DNA of 64,000 nt from Mesorhizobium sp. (GTDB lineage Bacteria; Pseudomonadota; Alphaproteobacteria; Rhizobiales; Rhizobiaceae): the NCBI GenBank assembly GCA_004017275.1, contig SAKE01000001.1, positions 806,001 to 870,000 of the forward strand, read 5' to 3'. Each line of letters opens with the position of its first letter. Position 1 is the first letter of the stretch. Made by a program: the position numbers and the translations under genes. Of this stretch, positions 41,715-49,471 are shown piece after piece. The notes under the pieces are model-generated. The model was not told the DNA's origin and searched no databases. It was given only the letters and a program-made list of their open reading frames with translations.

Positions 41715-43262
41715 ATGGCTGACGATAGCAGTATTTTCATCGGCGCCAGCCGCAAGCCCGACGACAGCTACCAGCGTGCCGAGCAACTGTTGCTGCAATA
41801 TGGGAATCGTCACGGCCTGGTGACCGGCGCCACCGGTACCGGCAAGACAGTCACCTTGCAGATCCTGGCCGAAGGTTTTTCCAACGCCGGCGTGCCGGTG
41901 TTCTGCGCCGACATCAAGGGCGACCTGTCCGGCATCGCCATGATGGGCACGGCGCAGGATTTCCTGGTCAAGCGGGCCGAACAGGTCAAGCTCGACCCCT
42001 ACGACTTCCAGGAATTCCCGGTCATCTTCTGGGACCTGTTCGGCGAACAGGGTCACCCAATCCGCGCCACAGTCTCGGAAATGGGGCCGTTGTTGCTGTC
42101 GCGCCTGATGAACCTGACCGAGGCGCAGGAAGGCATCATGAACATCGCCTTCCGCCTGGCGGACGAGGAAGGCCTGTTGCTGCTCGACATGAAGGATCTG
42201 CAGGCGCTGCTCGCCAACATCGCCGCACGCGCCGACGAGATCGGCTCGCGCTACGGCAATGTGACGAAGCCATCGGTCGGGGCCATCCAGCGCACGCTGC
42301 TGGTCCTGGAGCAGCAGGGCGCGGCAAACTTCTTCGGCGAGCCGGCACTGCGCATCGCCGACATCATGCGCACCACACGCGACGGACGCGGTGCCATCAG
42401 CGTGCTTGCCGCCGACAAGCTGATGATGAACCCGCGGCTCTACGCGACCTTCCTGCTATGGCTGATGTCAGAACTGTTCGAGGTGCTGCCGGAAGTCGGC
42501 GATCCCGACAAGCCGAAGCTGGTGTTCTTCTTCGACGAGGCGCATCTCCTGTTCGACGAAGCACCCAAAGTGTTGATCGATCGCGTCGAACAAGTCGTCC
42601 GCTTGATCCGCTCGAAAGGCGTCGGCGTCTATTTCGTCACGCAGAACCCTCTGGATATCCCTGAAAAGGTGCTGGCCCAGCTCGGCAATCGCGTGCAGCA
42701 CGCACTGCGCGCCTATACGCCACGTGAGCAGCAGGCGGTGAGGACGGCGGCCGAAACGTTCCGGCCAAATCCCGATTTCGACTGCATGACCGCCATTACC
42801 CAGCTCGCCACCGGCGAGGCACTTGTTTCAACGCTGGAGGCCAAGGGTGTTCCGTCCATGGTGCAGCGGACCCTGATCCGCCCGCCATCCTCTCGGCTTG
42901 GACCGATAACAGTCGCCGAGCGACAAAAGCTGATCCAGGAGAGCCCGGTCGTCGGCCAGTACGATCAGGTGGTCGATCGCGAATCGGCTTTCGAGATGCT
43001 GCAGAAAAAGGCCAAGGACGCGCAGGATGCCGAAGCGCAGGCCCAGCAGGCAGGCAGCGGCGGCTCTCGCTGGACAATTCCGGGCTTCGGCAATGACGAT
43101 CCCGCGCCGCAATCCGGTGGCAGGCGCGCGCCTGCACCACGCCCGTCCAACCGCCAGACGGTGGCGGAAGCTGCGATCAAGTCCGTGGTTCGATCTGTCG
43201 GCTCGTCCGTCGGACGTGCGATCGTGCGCGGCATTCTGGGCAGCCTGTCCAGGGGGCGCTGA
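41715..43262 (+). CDS. HerA-like ATPase (DUF853 / YjgR family)
   Basis: A 515-residue P-loop ATPase of the HerA/FtsK class. Walker A is [10 protein letters not shown] (about residues 38-47), Walker [15 protein letters not shown], and a sensor/arginine-finger region includes [27 protein letters not shown]. The C-terminal 90 residues are Gln/Ala/Pro-rich ([15 protein letters not shown]) and end with a basic Gly/Arg tail. It may translocate DNA or act as a remodelling ATPase. No NurA, SIR2 or nuclease partner is adjacent. The 262 bases before it, divergent from the mutase genes, contain nothing else recognised. Confidence 0.88.
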   Translation: MADDSSIFIGASRKPDDSYQRAEQLLLQYGNRHGLVTGATGTGKTVTLQILAEGFSNAGVPVFCADIKGDLSGIAMMGTAQDFLVKRAEQVKLDPYDFQEFPVIFWDLFGEQGHPIRATVSEMGPLLLSRLMNLTEAQEGIMNIAFRLADEEGLLLLDMKDLQALLANIAARADEIGSRYGNVTKPSVGAIQRTLLVLEQQGAANFFGEPALRIADIMRTTRDGRGAISVLAADKLMMNPRLYATFLLWLMSELFEVLPEVGDPDKPKLVFFFDEAHLLFDEAPKVLIDRVEQVVRLIRSKGVGVYFVTQNPLDIPEKVLAQLGNRVQHALRAYTPREQQAVRTAAETFRPNPDFDCMTAITQLATGEALVSTLEAKGVPSMVQRTLIRPPSSRLGPITVAERQKLIQESPVVGQYDQVVDRESAFEMLQKKAKDAQDAEAQAQQAGSGGSRWTIPGFGNDDPAPQSGGRRAPAPRPSNRQTVAEAAIKSVVRSVGSSVGRAIVRGILGSLSRGR

Positions 43263-43267
43263 GACGT

Positions 43268-43291
43268 GAGGCAGCGGTGTGCCGCTGCCTC
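43268..43291. terminator. 10-bp stem-loop between convergent genes
   Basis: GAGGCAGCGG and CCGCTGCCTC form a perfect stem with a 4-base loop in the 35-base gap between the HerA-like gene (+) and the L,D-transpeptidase gene (-). T-tracts are absent on both sides, so it is a probable bidirectional stop of modest strength. Confidence 0.6.
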
Positions 43292-43297
43292 GTCAAC

Positions 43298-44122
43298 TCA
43301 GAAGATCGAATTCGTGATCGCCTTGACCGGGCCGAGCAGCACTGATCCATCCGGCACGCCGGCATCGATTGGAATAGCCTTGCGGTTGGCCGTCGCCACC
43401 ATCGGTTGGCTGGCGTCGCTGGTCACCACGACCGGGCTCTTCGAAGGCACGCGGTCGTAGAGATCGATAATATCCTGGTTCATCAGCCGCACGCAGCCCG
43501 ACGAGACCGACTTGCCGATCGACCGCCATTCAGGCGAGCCGTGCAGGCGATAGAGCGTGTCGACATTGCCCTGGAAGAGATAAAGCGCGCGCGCGCCAAG
43601 CGGGTTCTTCAGTCCGCCGGGCATGCCGCCATTGTCGGCGCTGTATGGCTTCAATTCCGGCTGCCGGGCGATCATTTCATCCGGCGGCGTCCACTTCGGC
43701 CACTTCTGCTTCCACTGAACGACGGCGTCGCCGGACCATTCGAAGCCAGCGCGTCCGAGGCCAACGCCATAGCGGATCGCCTGACCGCCCGGACGAACCA
43801 GATAGAGGAAATGGCCAGTCGTATCGACGACGATGGTTCCCGGCTTTTGCCCGGTGGGGTCCGGAACGATCTGGCGCAGGAACTGCGGATCGATCTTGTC
43901 GACGGGGATGGCCGGCAAATCGAAGCCGCCATCGCTGACGGCCGCGTACATCGTCGCGTAATCGGCCAGAGGCGGCTCGACATAGGCCGGTGGCGGCGGC
44001 TCGACCGGCCCCGGTCCGGTGGTGGCGCATGCAGAAACCGCGATCGAAGCGGCGCCCAATGCAGCGGCGTTGAGAAAGCCGCGACGGCTCAGGCGATAGG
44101 ATTCGATTTCGGTTATGGACAT
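43298..44122 (-). CDS. L,D-transpeptidase (YkuD family), Tat lipoprotein-like
   Basis: Cross-links peptidoglycan (3-3 links) or anchors proteins to it, in the periplasm. The 274-residue protein begins with a twin-arginine signal (SRRGFLNAAALGAASIAVSAC) ending in a lipobox-like SAC, then a Pro-rich linker (GPGPVEPPPPAYVEPP). The YkuD catalytic motif is complete: HGSPEWRSIGKSVSSGCVRLMN, with the His and the nucleophilic Cys. Such proteins are abundant in Rhizobiales, which rely on L,D-crosslinks at the growing pole. Confidence 0.92.
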   Translation of the reverse strand: MSITEIESYRLSRRGFLNAAALGAASIAVSACATTGPGPVEPPPPAYVEPPLADYATMYAAVSDGGFDLPAIPVDKIDPQFLRQIVPDPTGQKPGTIVVDTTGHFLYLVRPGGQAIRYGVGLGRAGFEWSGDAVVQWKQKWPKWTPPDEMIARQPELKPYSADNGGMPGGLKNPLGARALYLFQGNVDTLYRLHGSPEWRSIGKSVSSGCVRLMNQDIIDLYDRVPSKSPVVVTSDASQPMVATANRKAIPIDAGVPDGSVLLGPVKAITNSIF

Positions 44123-44298
44123 GGTTGCCTTCTTTAAGTCTCAAATCGCAACAAAGCATGAATTCGCCGCCGCTGTTGCGGGTGCCTGACAACACCTGGG
44201 GCGATAGGCGGTTCCGATTCTGGCCCGAACGTGGACAAACAAAGGCGAAGCTGTGACCGCGCCGCTACTGTGGCGATAGCGCCACAGGGTGGGGTCGG

Positions 44299-44961
44299 CT
44301 AATTGCCGGGCGCCAGCGCTTCAAGGGAAGGCAGGATCAGGGCCGGCGGAAAGTCCCGGTATTCTTCAGGCTGGTTGGAGCGGTTGATCCACACCGTGCG
44401 AAAACCGAATTTGGTGGCGCCTGCGATGTCCCAGCGATTGGAGGACTGGAAGGAAACCGCACTGGGGTAGAGGCGCCAGCCGGTTGTCACCATGTCGTAG
44501 ACCGACGGATCCGTCTTGAAGTGCCGCACCGTGTCGACCGAATAGATGTCGTCCAGAACCTGGTCGAGTGCGGCGGATTTGACGGCTGCCTCCAGCATTT
44601 TAGGCGAGCCGTTGGATAGGATCGCCAACTTCGCTCCCGAAGCCTTGAGCACTTTGAGCACCGCCGGCACTTCCGGATAACAATCCAGCCGCCAATAGGC
44701 GTCGAGCAATGTCGCCTTGAGGCCGGGATCGGCGGAGGGAACCTTGCGCAAGGCGAAATCGAGTGCCTGTTCGGTCAGCTGCCAGAAATCGGCATAGGCA
44801 CCCATCAGCGTGCGTACCCAGGAATATTCGAGCTGCTTGGCGCGCCAGATTTCCGACAACAATTGGCCGTCCGGCCCAATCCGGTCGGCATGACGGCGCA
44901 CGGCGGCATGCACGTCGAACAGCGTTCCATAGGCGTCGAAAACATAGGCGGCGTATTGCAT
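44299..44961 (-). CDS. Haloacid dehalogenase, type II
   Basis: Hydrolyses L-2-haloacids (or an unknown substrate) through an aspartyl-ester intermediate. The 220-residue protein has the nucleophile Asp in YVFDAYGTLFDVHA, motif II Ser/Asn in ILSNGSPKMLEAA, and the type II motifs FKTDPSVYDM, SSNRWDIAGATKFGF and TVWINR. ATG 44961 is taken as start; a TTG further up at 44997 would only add an unlikely tail. It is divergent from the aminotransferase gene. Confidence 0.88.
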   Translation of the reverse strand: MQYAAYVFDAYGTLFDVHAAVRRHADRIGPDGQLLSEIWRAKQLEYSWVRTLMGAYADFWQLTEQALDFALRKVPSADPGLKATLLDAYWRLDCYPEVPAVLKVLKASGAKLAILSNGSPKMLEAAVKSAALDQVLDDIYSVDTVRHFKTDPSVYDMVTTGWRLYPSAVSFQSSNRWDIAGATKFGFRTVWINRSNQPEEYRDFPPALILPSLEALAPGN

Positions 44962-45118
44962 GACAACAGTCTTGGGGGCAGGCGCGACAAGGTGCAAGCT
45001 TTGATTGCATCGCGCTTGTCGCTGGCCTCAACAAAACTCCATGATGCCGGTTGACGGCGCCCGCCAAGCGTCTTCCAATGGCTGCCATAACGGGACCGAT
45101 TGAGACGGGACAACGCGA

Positions 45119-45997
45119 ATGACACTGGCGGCTGCGGCGCAATCCGCGACATGGACTTTCGTCGATGGTGATTGGCATGAGGGCAATGTCGCCATTCTGG
45201 GGCCGCGCAGCCACGCAATGTGGCTCGGCACCAGCGTCTTCGATGGCGGTCGCTGGTTCGAGGGCGTGGCGCCGGATCTCGAGCTTCACGCGGCCAGGGT
45301 GAATTCCTCGGCGATTGCGCTTGGCCTCAAGCCATCGATGACCGCCGACAAGATCGTCGGGCTGACATGGGACGGGTTGAAGAAGTTCGACGGCAAGACG
45401 GCGGTCTATATCAGGCCGATGTATTGGGCCGAGCACGGTGGCTATATGGGCGTGCCGGCCGATCCCGCCTCGACGCGCTTCTGCCTTTGCCTCTATGAAT
45501 CGCCGATGATCCCGCCGACCGGCTTTTCGGTGACCGTGTCGCCGTTCCGCCGCCCGACCATCGAAACCATGCCGACCAACGCCAAGGCCGGCTGCCTCTA
45601 CCCCAACAATGGTCGTGCCATTCTTGAAGCCAAGATGCGCGGCTTCGACAACGCTATGGTGCTCGATATGCTGGGCAACGTCGCCGAGACCGGGACATCG
45701 AACATCTTCCTCGTCAAGGACGGCCATGTGCTGACCCCGGCGCCGAACGGCACCTTCCTGTCCGGAATCACCCGTTCGCGCACGATGACGCTGCTTGGCG
45801 AATATGGCTTCAAGACCACGGAAAAGACGCTGTCGGTGCGCGACTTCCTCGAGGCAGACGAGATTTTCTCGACCGGAAACCATTCCAAAGTGGTGCCGAT
45901 CACCCGTATCGAGGACCGCAACCTGCAACCCGGGCCGGTGGCCAAGAAGGCGCGCGAACTCTATTGGGATTGGGCGCATTCGACTTCCGCCGCCTGA
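45119..45997 (+). CDS. Branched-chain amino acid aminotransferase-like (class IV PLP)
   Basis: Transfers amino groups to branched-chain 2-oxo acids, or a related class IV activity (D-amino acid transaminase or aminodeoxychorismate lyase families share the fold). The 292-residue protein has FDGGRWFEGVAPDLELHAARV, YIRPMYWAEHGGYMGV, the PLP lysine at K156 in PTNAKAGCLYPNNGRA, and the phosphate-binding segments NVAETGTSNIF and LSGITRSR. IlvE is the best fit, and no other ilv gene is adjacent. Confidence 0.85.
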   Translation: MTLAAAAQSATWTFVDGDWHEGNVAILGPRSHAMWLGTSVFDGGRWFEGVAPDLELHAARVNSSAIALGLKPSMTADKIVGLTWDGLKKFDGKTAVYIRPMYWAEHGGYMGVPADPASTRFCLCLYESPMIPPTGFSVTVSPFRRPTIETMPTNAKAGCLYPNNGRAILEAKMRGFDNAMVLDMLGNVAETGTSNIFLVKDGHVLTPAPNGTFLSGITRSRTMTLLGEYGFKTTEKTLSVRDFLEADEIFSTGNHSKVVPITRIEDRNLQPGPVAKKARELYWDWAHSTSAA

Positions 45998-46063
45998 GCG
46001 GATAAAAAGGCGATCGGCGCTTCATTCCGGAGTTGCCCCAACCCATTCCAGACCTATCTTAGT

Positions 46064-46087
46064 CCGGTATCGACACCGGCTTTTTTT
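46064..46087 (+). terminator. Short terminator-like hairpin between the aminotransferase and sod genes
   Basis: CCGGT (46064-46068) and ACCGG (46075-46079) form a 5-bp stem followed by C and seven T. The stem is short but the T-run is clean. It sits only about 20 bases before the superoxide dismutase start, inside its leader. Confidence 0.45.
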
Positions 46088-46105
46088 CACGAGGGAGTAC
46101 CATCC

Positions 46106-46705
46106 ATGGCTTTTGAATTGCCCGCTCTACCTTACGACTATGAGGCCTTGCTGCCTTACATGTCGAAAGAGACGCTGGAATATCACCACGACAAGCACCA
46201 CAAGGCCTACGTCGACAACGGCAATAAGCTCGCCGCTGAGGCCGGCCTGGGCGATCTGTCGGTCGAAGAGGTGGTCAAGCAGTCGTTCGACAAGAATGCC
46301 GGCCTCTTCAACAATGCCGCCCAGCATTACAACCACATCCATTTCTGGAAGTGGATGAAGAAGGGCGGCGGCGGCAACAAGCTGCCAGGCGCCCTGCAGA
46401 AGGCAGTCGACAGCGATCTCGGTGGCTACGACAAGTTCAAAGCCGATTTCATTGCCGCCGGCACGACGCAGTTCGGCTCCGGCTGGGCCTGGGTCTCGGT
46501 CAAGGACGGCAAGCTGGCGATTTCGAAGACGCCGAACGGCGAGAATCCGCTCGTCCATGGCGCGTCGCCGATCCTCGGCGTCGACGTCTGGGAGCACTCC
46601 TATTACATCGACTATCGCAACGCCCGGCCGAAATATCTTGAGGCGTTCGTCGACAGCCTGATCAATTGGGATCATGTGCTGGAATTGTACGAAAAGGCGA
46701 AATGA
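46106..46705 (+). CDS. sodB: Superoxide dismutase (Fe/Mn family)
   Basis: Dismutates superoxide to oxygen and peroxide in the cytoplasm. The 199-residue protein has all four metal ligands: H27 in LEYHHDKHHKAYV, H77 in QHYNHIHFW, and D161/H165 in DVWEHSYYIDY. GSGWAWVSV is the conserved core. Iron or manganese preference cannot be fixed from this; AQHYNH and GTTQFGSG suggest the iron or cambialistic group. GAGGGAG lies 10 bases upstream of the ATG, and a strong terminator follows. Confidence 0.95.
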   Translation: MAFELPALPYDYEALLPYMSKETLEYHHDKHHKAYVDNGNKLAAEAGLGDLSVEEVVKQSFDKNAGLFNNAAQHYNHIHFWKWMKKGGGGNKLPGALQKAVDSDLGGYDKFKADFIAAGTTQFGSGWAWVSVKDGKLAISKTPNGENPLVHGASPILGVDVWEHSYYIDYRNARPKYLEAFVDSLINWDHVLELYEKAK

Positions 46706-46713
46706 TCGATTTG

Positions 46714-46743
46714 AAAGCCCCGGGATCCCGGGGCTTTTCTTTT
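46714..46743 (+). terminator. Rho-independent terminator after sodB
   Basis: AAAGCCCCGGGA and TCCCGGGGCTTT make a perfect 24-base palindrome starting nine bases after the sodB stop, followed by TCTTTT. This is a strong intrinsic terminator. Confidence 0.9.
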
Positions 46744-46857
46744 GTGCGCCGAGGTTCCCGTAAAGGTCTGGCAAAATCATCGGGGGGAAGGGAATTTTCC
46801 CCCTGTGGCATCCGTTAACGTCCTGTCCCGAAGTGCCTTCATCATGGAGCCAATTGA

Positions 46858-47295
46858 ATGAGAAAGCTTGTTATCGCCATCTCTATGCTCGCAGTCGCGA
46901 TTCCGGCGGCTTTTGCCGACCCGATCCTCGACCGGCAGGCTTTGATGAAGGAACGCGGAAAGATCGTTGGCGGCCTGTCGAGGGTGGTCAAGGGCGAGGA
47001 GTCCTTTGATGCCGCTGCCGTGCTGACACAACTGCATGCGCTGCAGGCAAATGCCGAGAAATTCGACGCCGACGCTTTGTTCCCGGCAGGCAGTGATAAA
47101 GGCGACACGACAGCCGCGCCGAAAATCTGGGAAGACATGGCTGGCTTCAAGGCCGCCGAGGACAAATATCTCGCCAACGTCAAGGCCGCGGTCGCTGCCT
47201 CCCCTGCCGACGTCGACGCGCTTAAAACGCAGGTCGGCGCCATCGGCTCGGATTGCGGCACCTGCCATCAGGGCTACAGAATCAAGAAGGGCTAA
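46858..47295 (+). CDS. Cytochrome c' (class II cytochrome c)
   Basis: A periplasmic four-helix-bundle haem protein of 145 residues, usually linked to nitric oxide binding and tolerance. Signal peptide MRKLVIAISMLAVAIPAAFA. The single haem site is near the C terminus (SDCGTCHQGYRIKKG), which is diagnostic of class II. The N-terminal helix has the expected RQALMKERGKIVGGL, with an arginine/methionine-bearing first helix. The following cytochrome gene begins immediately after the stop. Confidence 0.92.
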   Translation: MRKLVIAISMLAVAIPAAFADPILDRQALMKERGKIVGGLSRVVKGEESFDAAAVLTQLHALQANAEKFDADALFPAGSDKGDTTAAPKIWEDMAGFKAAEDKYLANVKAAVAASPADVDALKTQVGAIGSDCGTCHQGYRIKKG

Positions 47296-48255
47296 TTGTC
47301 AGCCATGGTATGGCTGAAAAAACTCGTCGGCGCCGTCGTCATTCTGGGCGGCGTCGGTGCGGTTGCCGGTTGGGTCCTGTCGGCGCCGGCGCGGCTCGAC
47401 AGTGAGACCTTGGCCAAGCTCGGCCCCGGCGATGCGGCCACGGGTAAGCGCATCTTTTATGCCGGCGGTTGCACTTCCTGTCATGCAAAGCCGGGTTCGC
47501 AGGGCGAAGCCCGGCTTCAACTGGCGGGCGGCCTCGAACTCAAGACGCCGTTCGGAACCTTCGTGCCGCCCAACATTTCGCAAGATCCCAAGGACGGCAT
47601 CGGCGCCTGGTCGGTCGAGGACCTCGCCAACGCCATGTTGAAGGGCGTCTCGCCCTCAGGCCGACACTTCTATCCGGCGTTTCCCTATGCGTCCTACGCG
47701 CGCATGAATCCGGCCGACATTGCCAACCTTTACGCCTTCCTGAAGACGCTGCCGGCTGTCGCCGGCAAGGCGCCCGCGAATTCGCTTAATTTCCCCTTCA
47801 ACATTCGTCGCGGCATCGGCCTTTGGAAACTGCTTTACCTCAGCGATCAGCCGGTCGTTGCGTTCCCCGAAGGCACGCCTGATCCGGTGATGGCCGGTCG
47901 TTATCTGGTCGAGGGACCGGGTCACTGCGGCGAATGCCACACGCCGCGCGACTTTGCCGGCGGCGCGAAAAAGAACGATTGGCTCGCCGGCGCCGTGGCC
48001 GCCGAGGGCCGCGGCATCGTGCCCAACATCACATCGGGCGAGGGCGGTCTGGGCGATTGGTCGGAAGACGACATCGCCAACTATCTCGAAACCGGCTTCA
48101 CGCCCGACTTCGATTCGGTTGGCGGCGCCATGGTTGACGTGCAGCGCAACATGGCCGAGCTGGCGCCGGAGGATCGTGCGGCCATCGCCGCCTATCTCAA
48201 GGCAATACCGCCGCATCCAAACGGCTATCCGGCACGCAAGAAGACGGCGAACTAG
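47296..48255 (+). CDS. Membrane-anchored di-haem cytochrome c
   Basis: A periplasmic electron carrier of about 319 residues with two class I haem sites, GGCTSCHAKPG and GHCGECHTPRD. An uncleaved N-terminal anchor (KKLVGAVVILGGVGAVAGWVL) precedes them. Axial-ligand regions include GVSPSGRHFYPAFPYASYARM and a similar second-domain stretch. It resembles the cytochrome subunits of membrane alcohol/aldehyde dehydrogenases. TTG 47296, with AGAAGG five bases upstream, is the likely start; ATG 47305 is the alternative. It is probably co-transcribed with cytochrome c' and may be its electron partner. Confidence 0.88.
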   Translation: MSAMVWLKKLVGAVVILGGVGAVAGWVLSAPARLDSETLAKLGPGDAATGKRIFYAGGCTSCHAKPGSQGEARLQLAGGLELKTPFGTFVPPNISQDPKDGIGAWSVEDLANAMLKGVSPSGRHFYPAFPYASYARMNPADIANLYAFLKTLPAVAGKAPANSLNFPFNIRRGIGLWKLLYLSDQPVVAFPEGTPDPVMAGRYLVEGPGHCGECHTPRDFAGGAKKNDWLAGAVAAEGRGIVPNITSGEGGLGDWSEDDIANYLETGFTPDFDSVGGAMVDVQRNMAELAPEDRAAIAAYLKAIPPHPNGYPARKKTAN

Positions 48256-48653
48256 TTTTCCGGCGACAGGTGGCGGTCGCCGAGGAAATCGAAGCCGGTT
48301 TCAAAGAAATGATTGTAGTCGCAGGTCAGTTCTTCGCCAGGCGCGATATCGCGCAAGGCGTATGTTTCCTCAGGTGAGGAGACGTCGCAATTCGGCTCAT
48401 CCGCATGATTCATGAAGCGCGCGTCGTCGGCTTCGAAGACGATGTAGTTCGAGTCGCGCCGATCGGGGTAGGAATAGCGGTCGAGATAGCTCTTCACCGA
48501 TCCGCTTTCGCTCTCATAAGTTTCCACGTCGATGATCCGATCGAATCTCGGGTCCAGCTTCCAGATCAGCGTGCCGCGCGGAATGTGGGCTCTGGCAAAC
48601 ACACCGATGCCCTGGATGGACGATTTGTCGAGATAGACGTCAACGAGCAGCAT
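48252..48653 (-). CDS. SET-domain protein (putative protein-lysine methyltransferase)
   Basis: A 133-residue stand-alone SET domain. It has the starting motif SIQGIGVFARAHIPRGTLIW, the AdoMet/active-site motif RFMNHADEPNC (the NH-x-C knot-like core) and the catalytic tyrosine segment EELTCDYNHFF. It has no post-SET cysteines. Bacterial SET proteins are thought to methylate lysines on proteins; the target here is unknown. It overlaps the cytochrome gene end by four bases, convergently. The 191 bases upstream hold nothing recognised. Confidence 0.85.
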   Translation of the reverse strand: MLLVDVYLDKSSIQGIGVFARAHIPRGTLIWKLDPRFDRIIDVETYESESGSVKSYLDRYSYPDRRDSNYIVFEADDARFMNHADEPNCDVSSPEETYALRDIAPGEELTCDYNHFFETGFDFLGDRHLSPEN

Positions 48654-48844
48654 GGCGGACCCTTACAAGACAGTACTGGCAGTCACGGCTTTGAAAAAAG
48701 CCGGGCATTGGGTAGCGCGCGACGGTGGCAATTGCGAGCAGAAAATCGCGGCGCATGACGGCGAAATGGAGCCTCGAAAAAGATCATACGCAAATCAAAA
48801 TTCATGACCTTGGGGCGAGATTGCTTTGAATAGGGATGAAAAGG

Positions 48845-49471
48845 TCAACGCTGCTGCAGCGCGAGCCGAACGCCCAGAGCGCAGTAGATGCCGCCAACAA
48901 CCTTGCCCTGCCAGCGCAGCACCGTCGGATTTCGGCGCAGGAAGGTGCCGAGCCGACCGGCGCTTACTGCAAAAACGACCGTGCTGAAAAGACCAAGCAC
49001 GACGAAAACGATCCCCAATGTGACCAACTGAAGCATCGCCGATCCGTTTTCAGGCCGCACGAACTGAGGCAGGAAAGCAAGGAAGAAAAGCGCTGTCTTG
49101 GGGTTGAGCACTTCGGTCAGGACAGCCTGTCGAAACGCCTTGCCGGCGGAGATCGCGAGCGCACCGGCAGCCGGGTTGGTTGGTGTTTTCTCGATGATCG
49201 CGCGAATGCCGAGATAAACCAGATAGGCCGCGCCAATGTACTTTACGATGCTGAACAGCGTCGCCGACGCGGCGATGATCGCCGAGATGCCGACCATCGC
49301 CATGACGGTGTGGAAGACATCGCCGGCCGCGATCCCGGCGCCGGTCGCGATGCCGACCTTGGTTCCGGAACTCGTTGCCCGGGCGATCGTCAGCAGGGTG
49401 GCGGGGCCTGGAATGAAGACGAAGCCGAGCACGACCGCGATGTAAGCGATCAGGGTGGTGAGGTCGATCAT
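48845..49471 (-). CDS. LysE/RhtB-family amino acid exporter
   Basis: An inner-membrane exporter of 208 residues with about six hydrophobic helices. It begins MIDLTTLIAYIAVVLGFVFIPGPATLLTIARA, with the conserved PGP of the family, and has GxxxGxxxGD as GIATGAGIAAGDVFHT and the NPKTALFFLAFLPQF motif. ATG 49471 overlaps the oligopeptidase stop (ATGA), so the two are coupled. Export of amino acids released by the peptidase would make sense but is inferred. Confidence 0.9.
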   Translation of the reverse strand: MIDLTTLIAYIAVVLGFVFIPGPATLLTIARATSSGTKVGIATGAGIAAGDVFHTVMAMVGISAIIAASATLFSIVKYIGAAYLVYLGIRAIIEKTPTNPAAGALAISAGKAFRQAVLTEVLNPKTALFFLAFLPQFVRPENGSAMLQLVTLGIVFVVLGLFSTVVFAVSAGRLGTFLRRNPTVLRWQGKVVGGIYCALGVRLALQQR

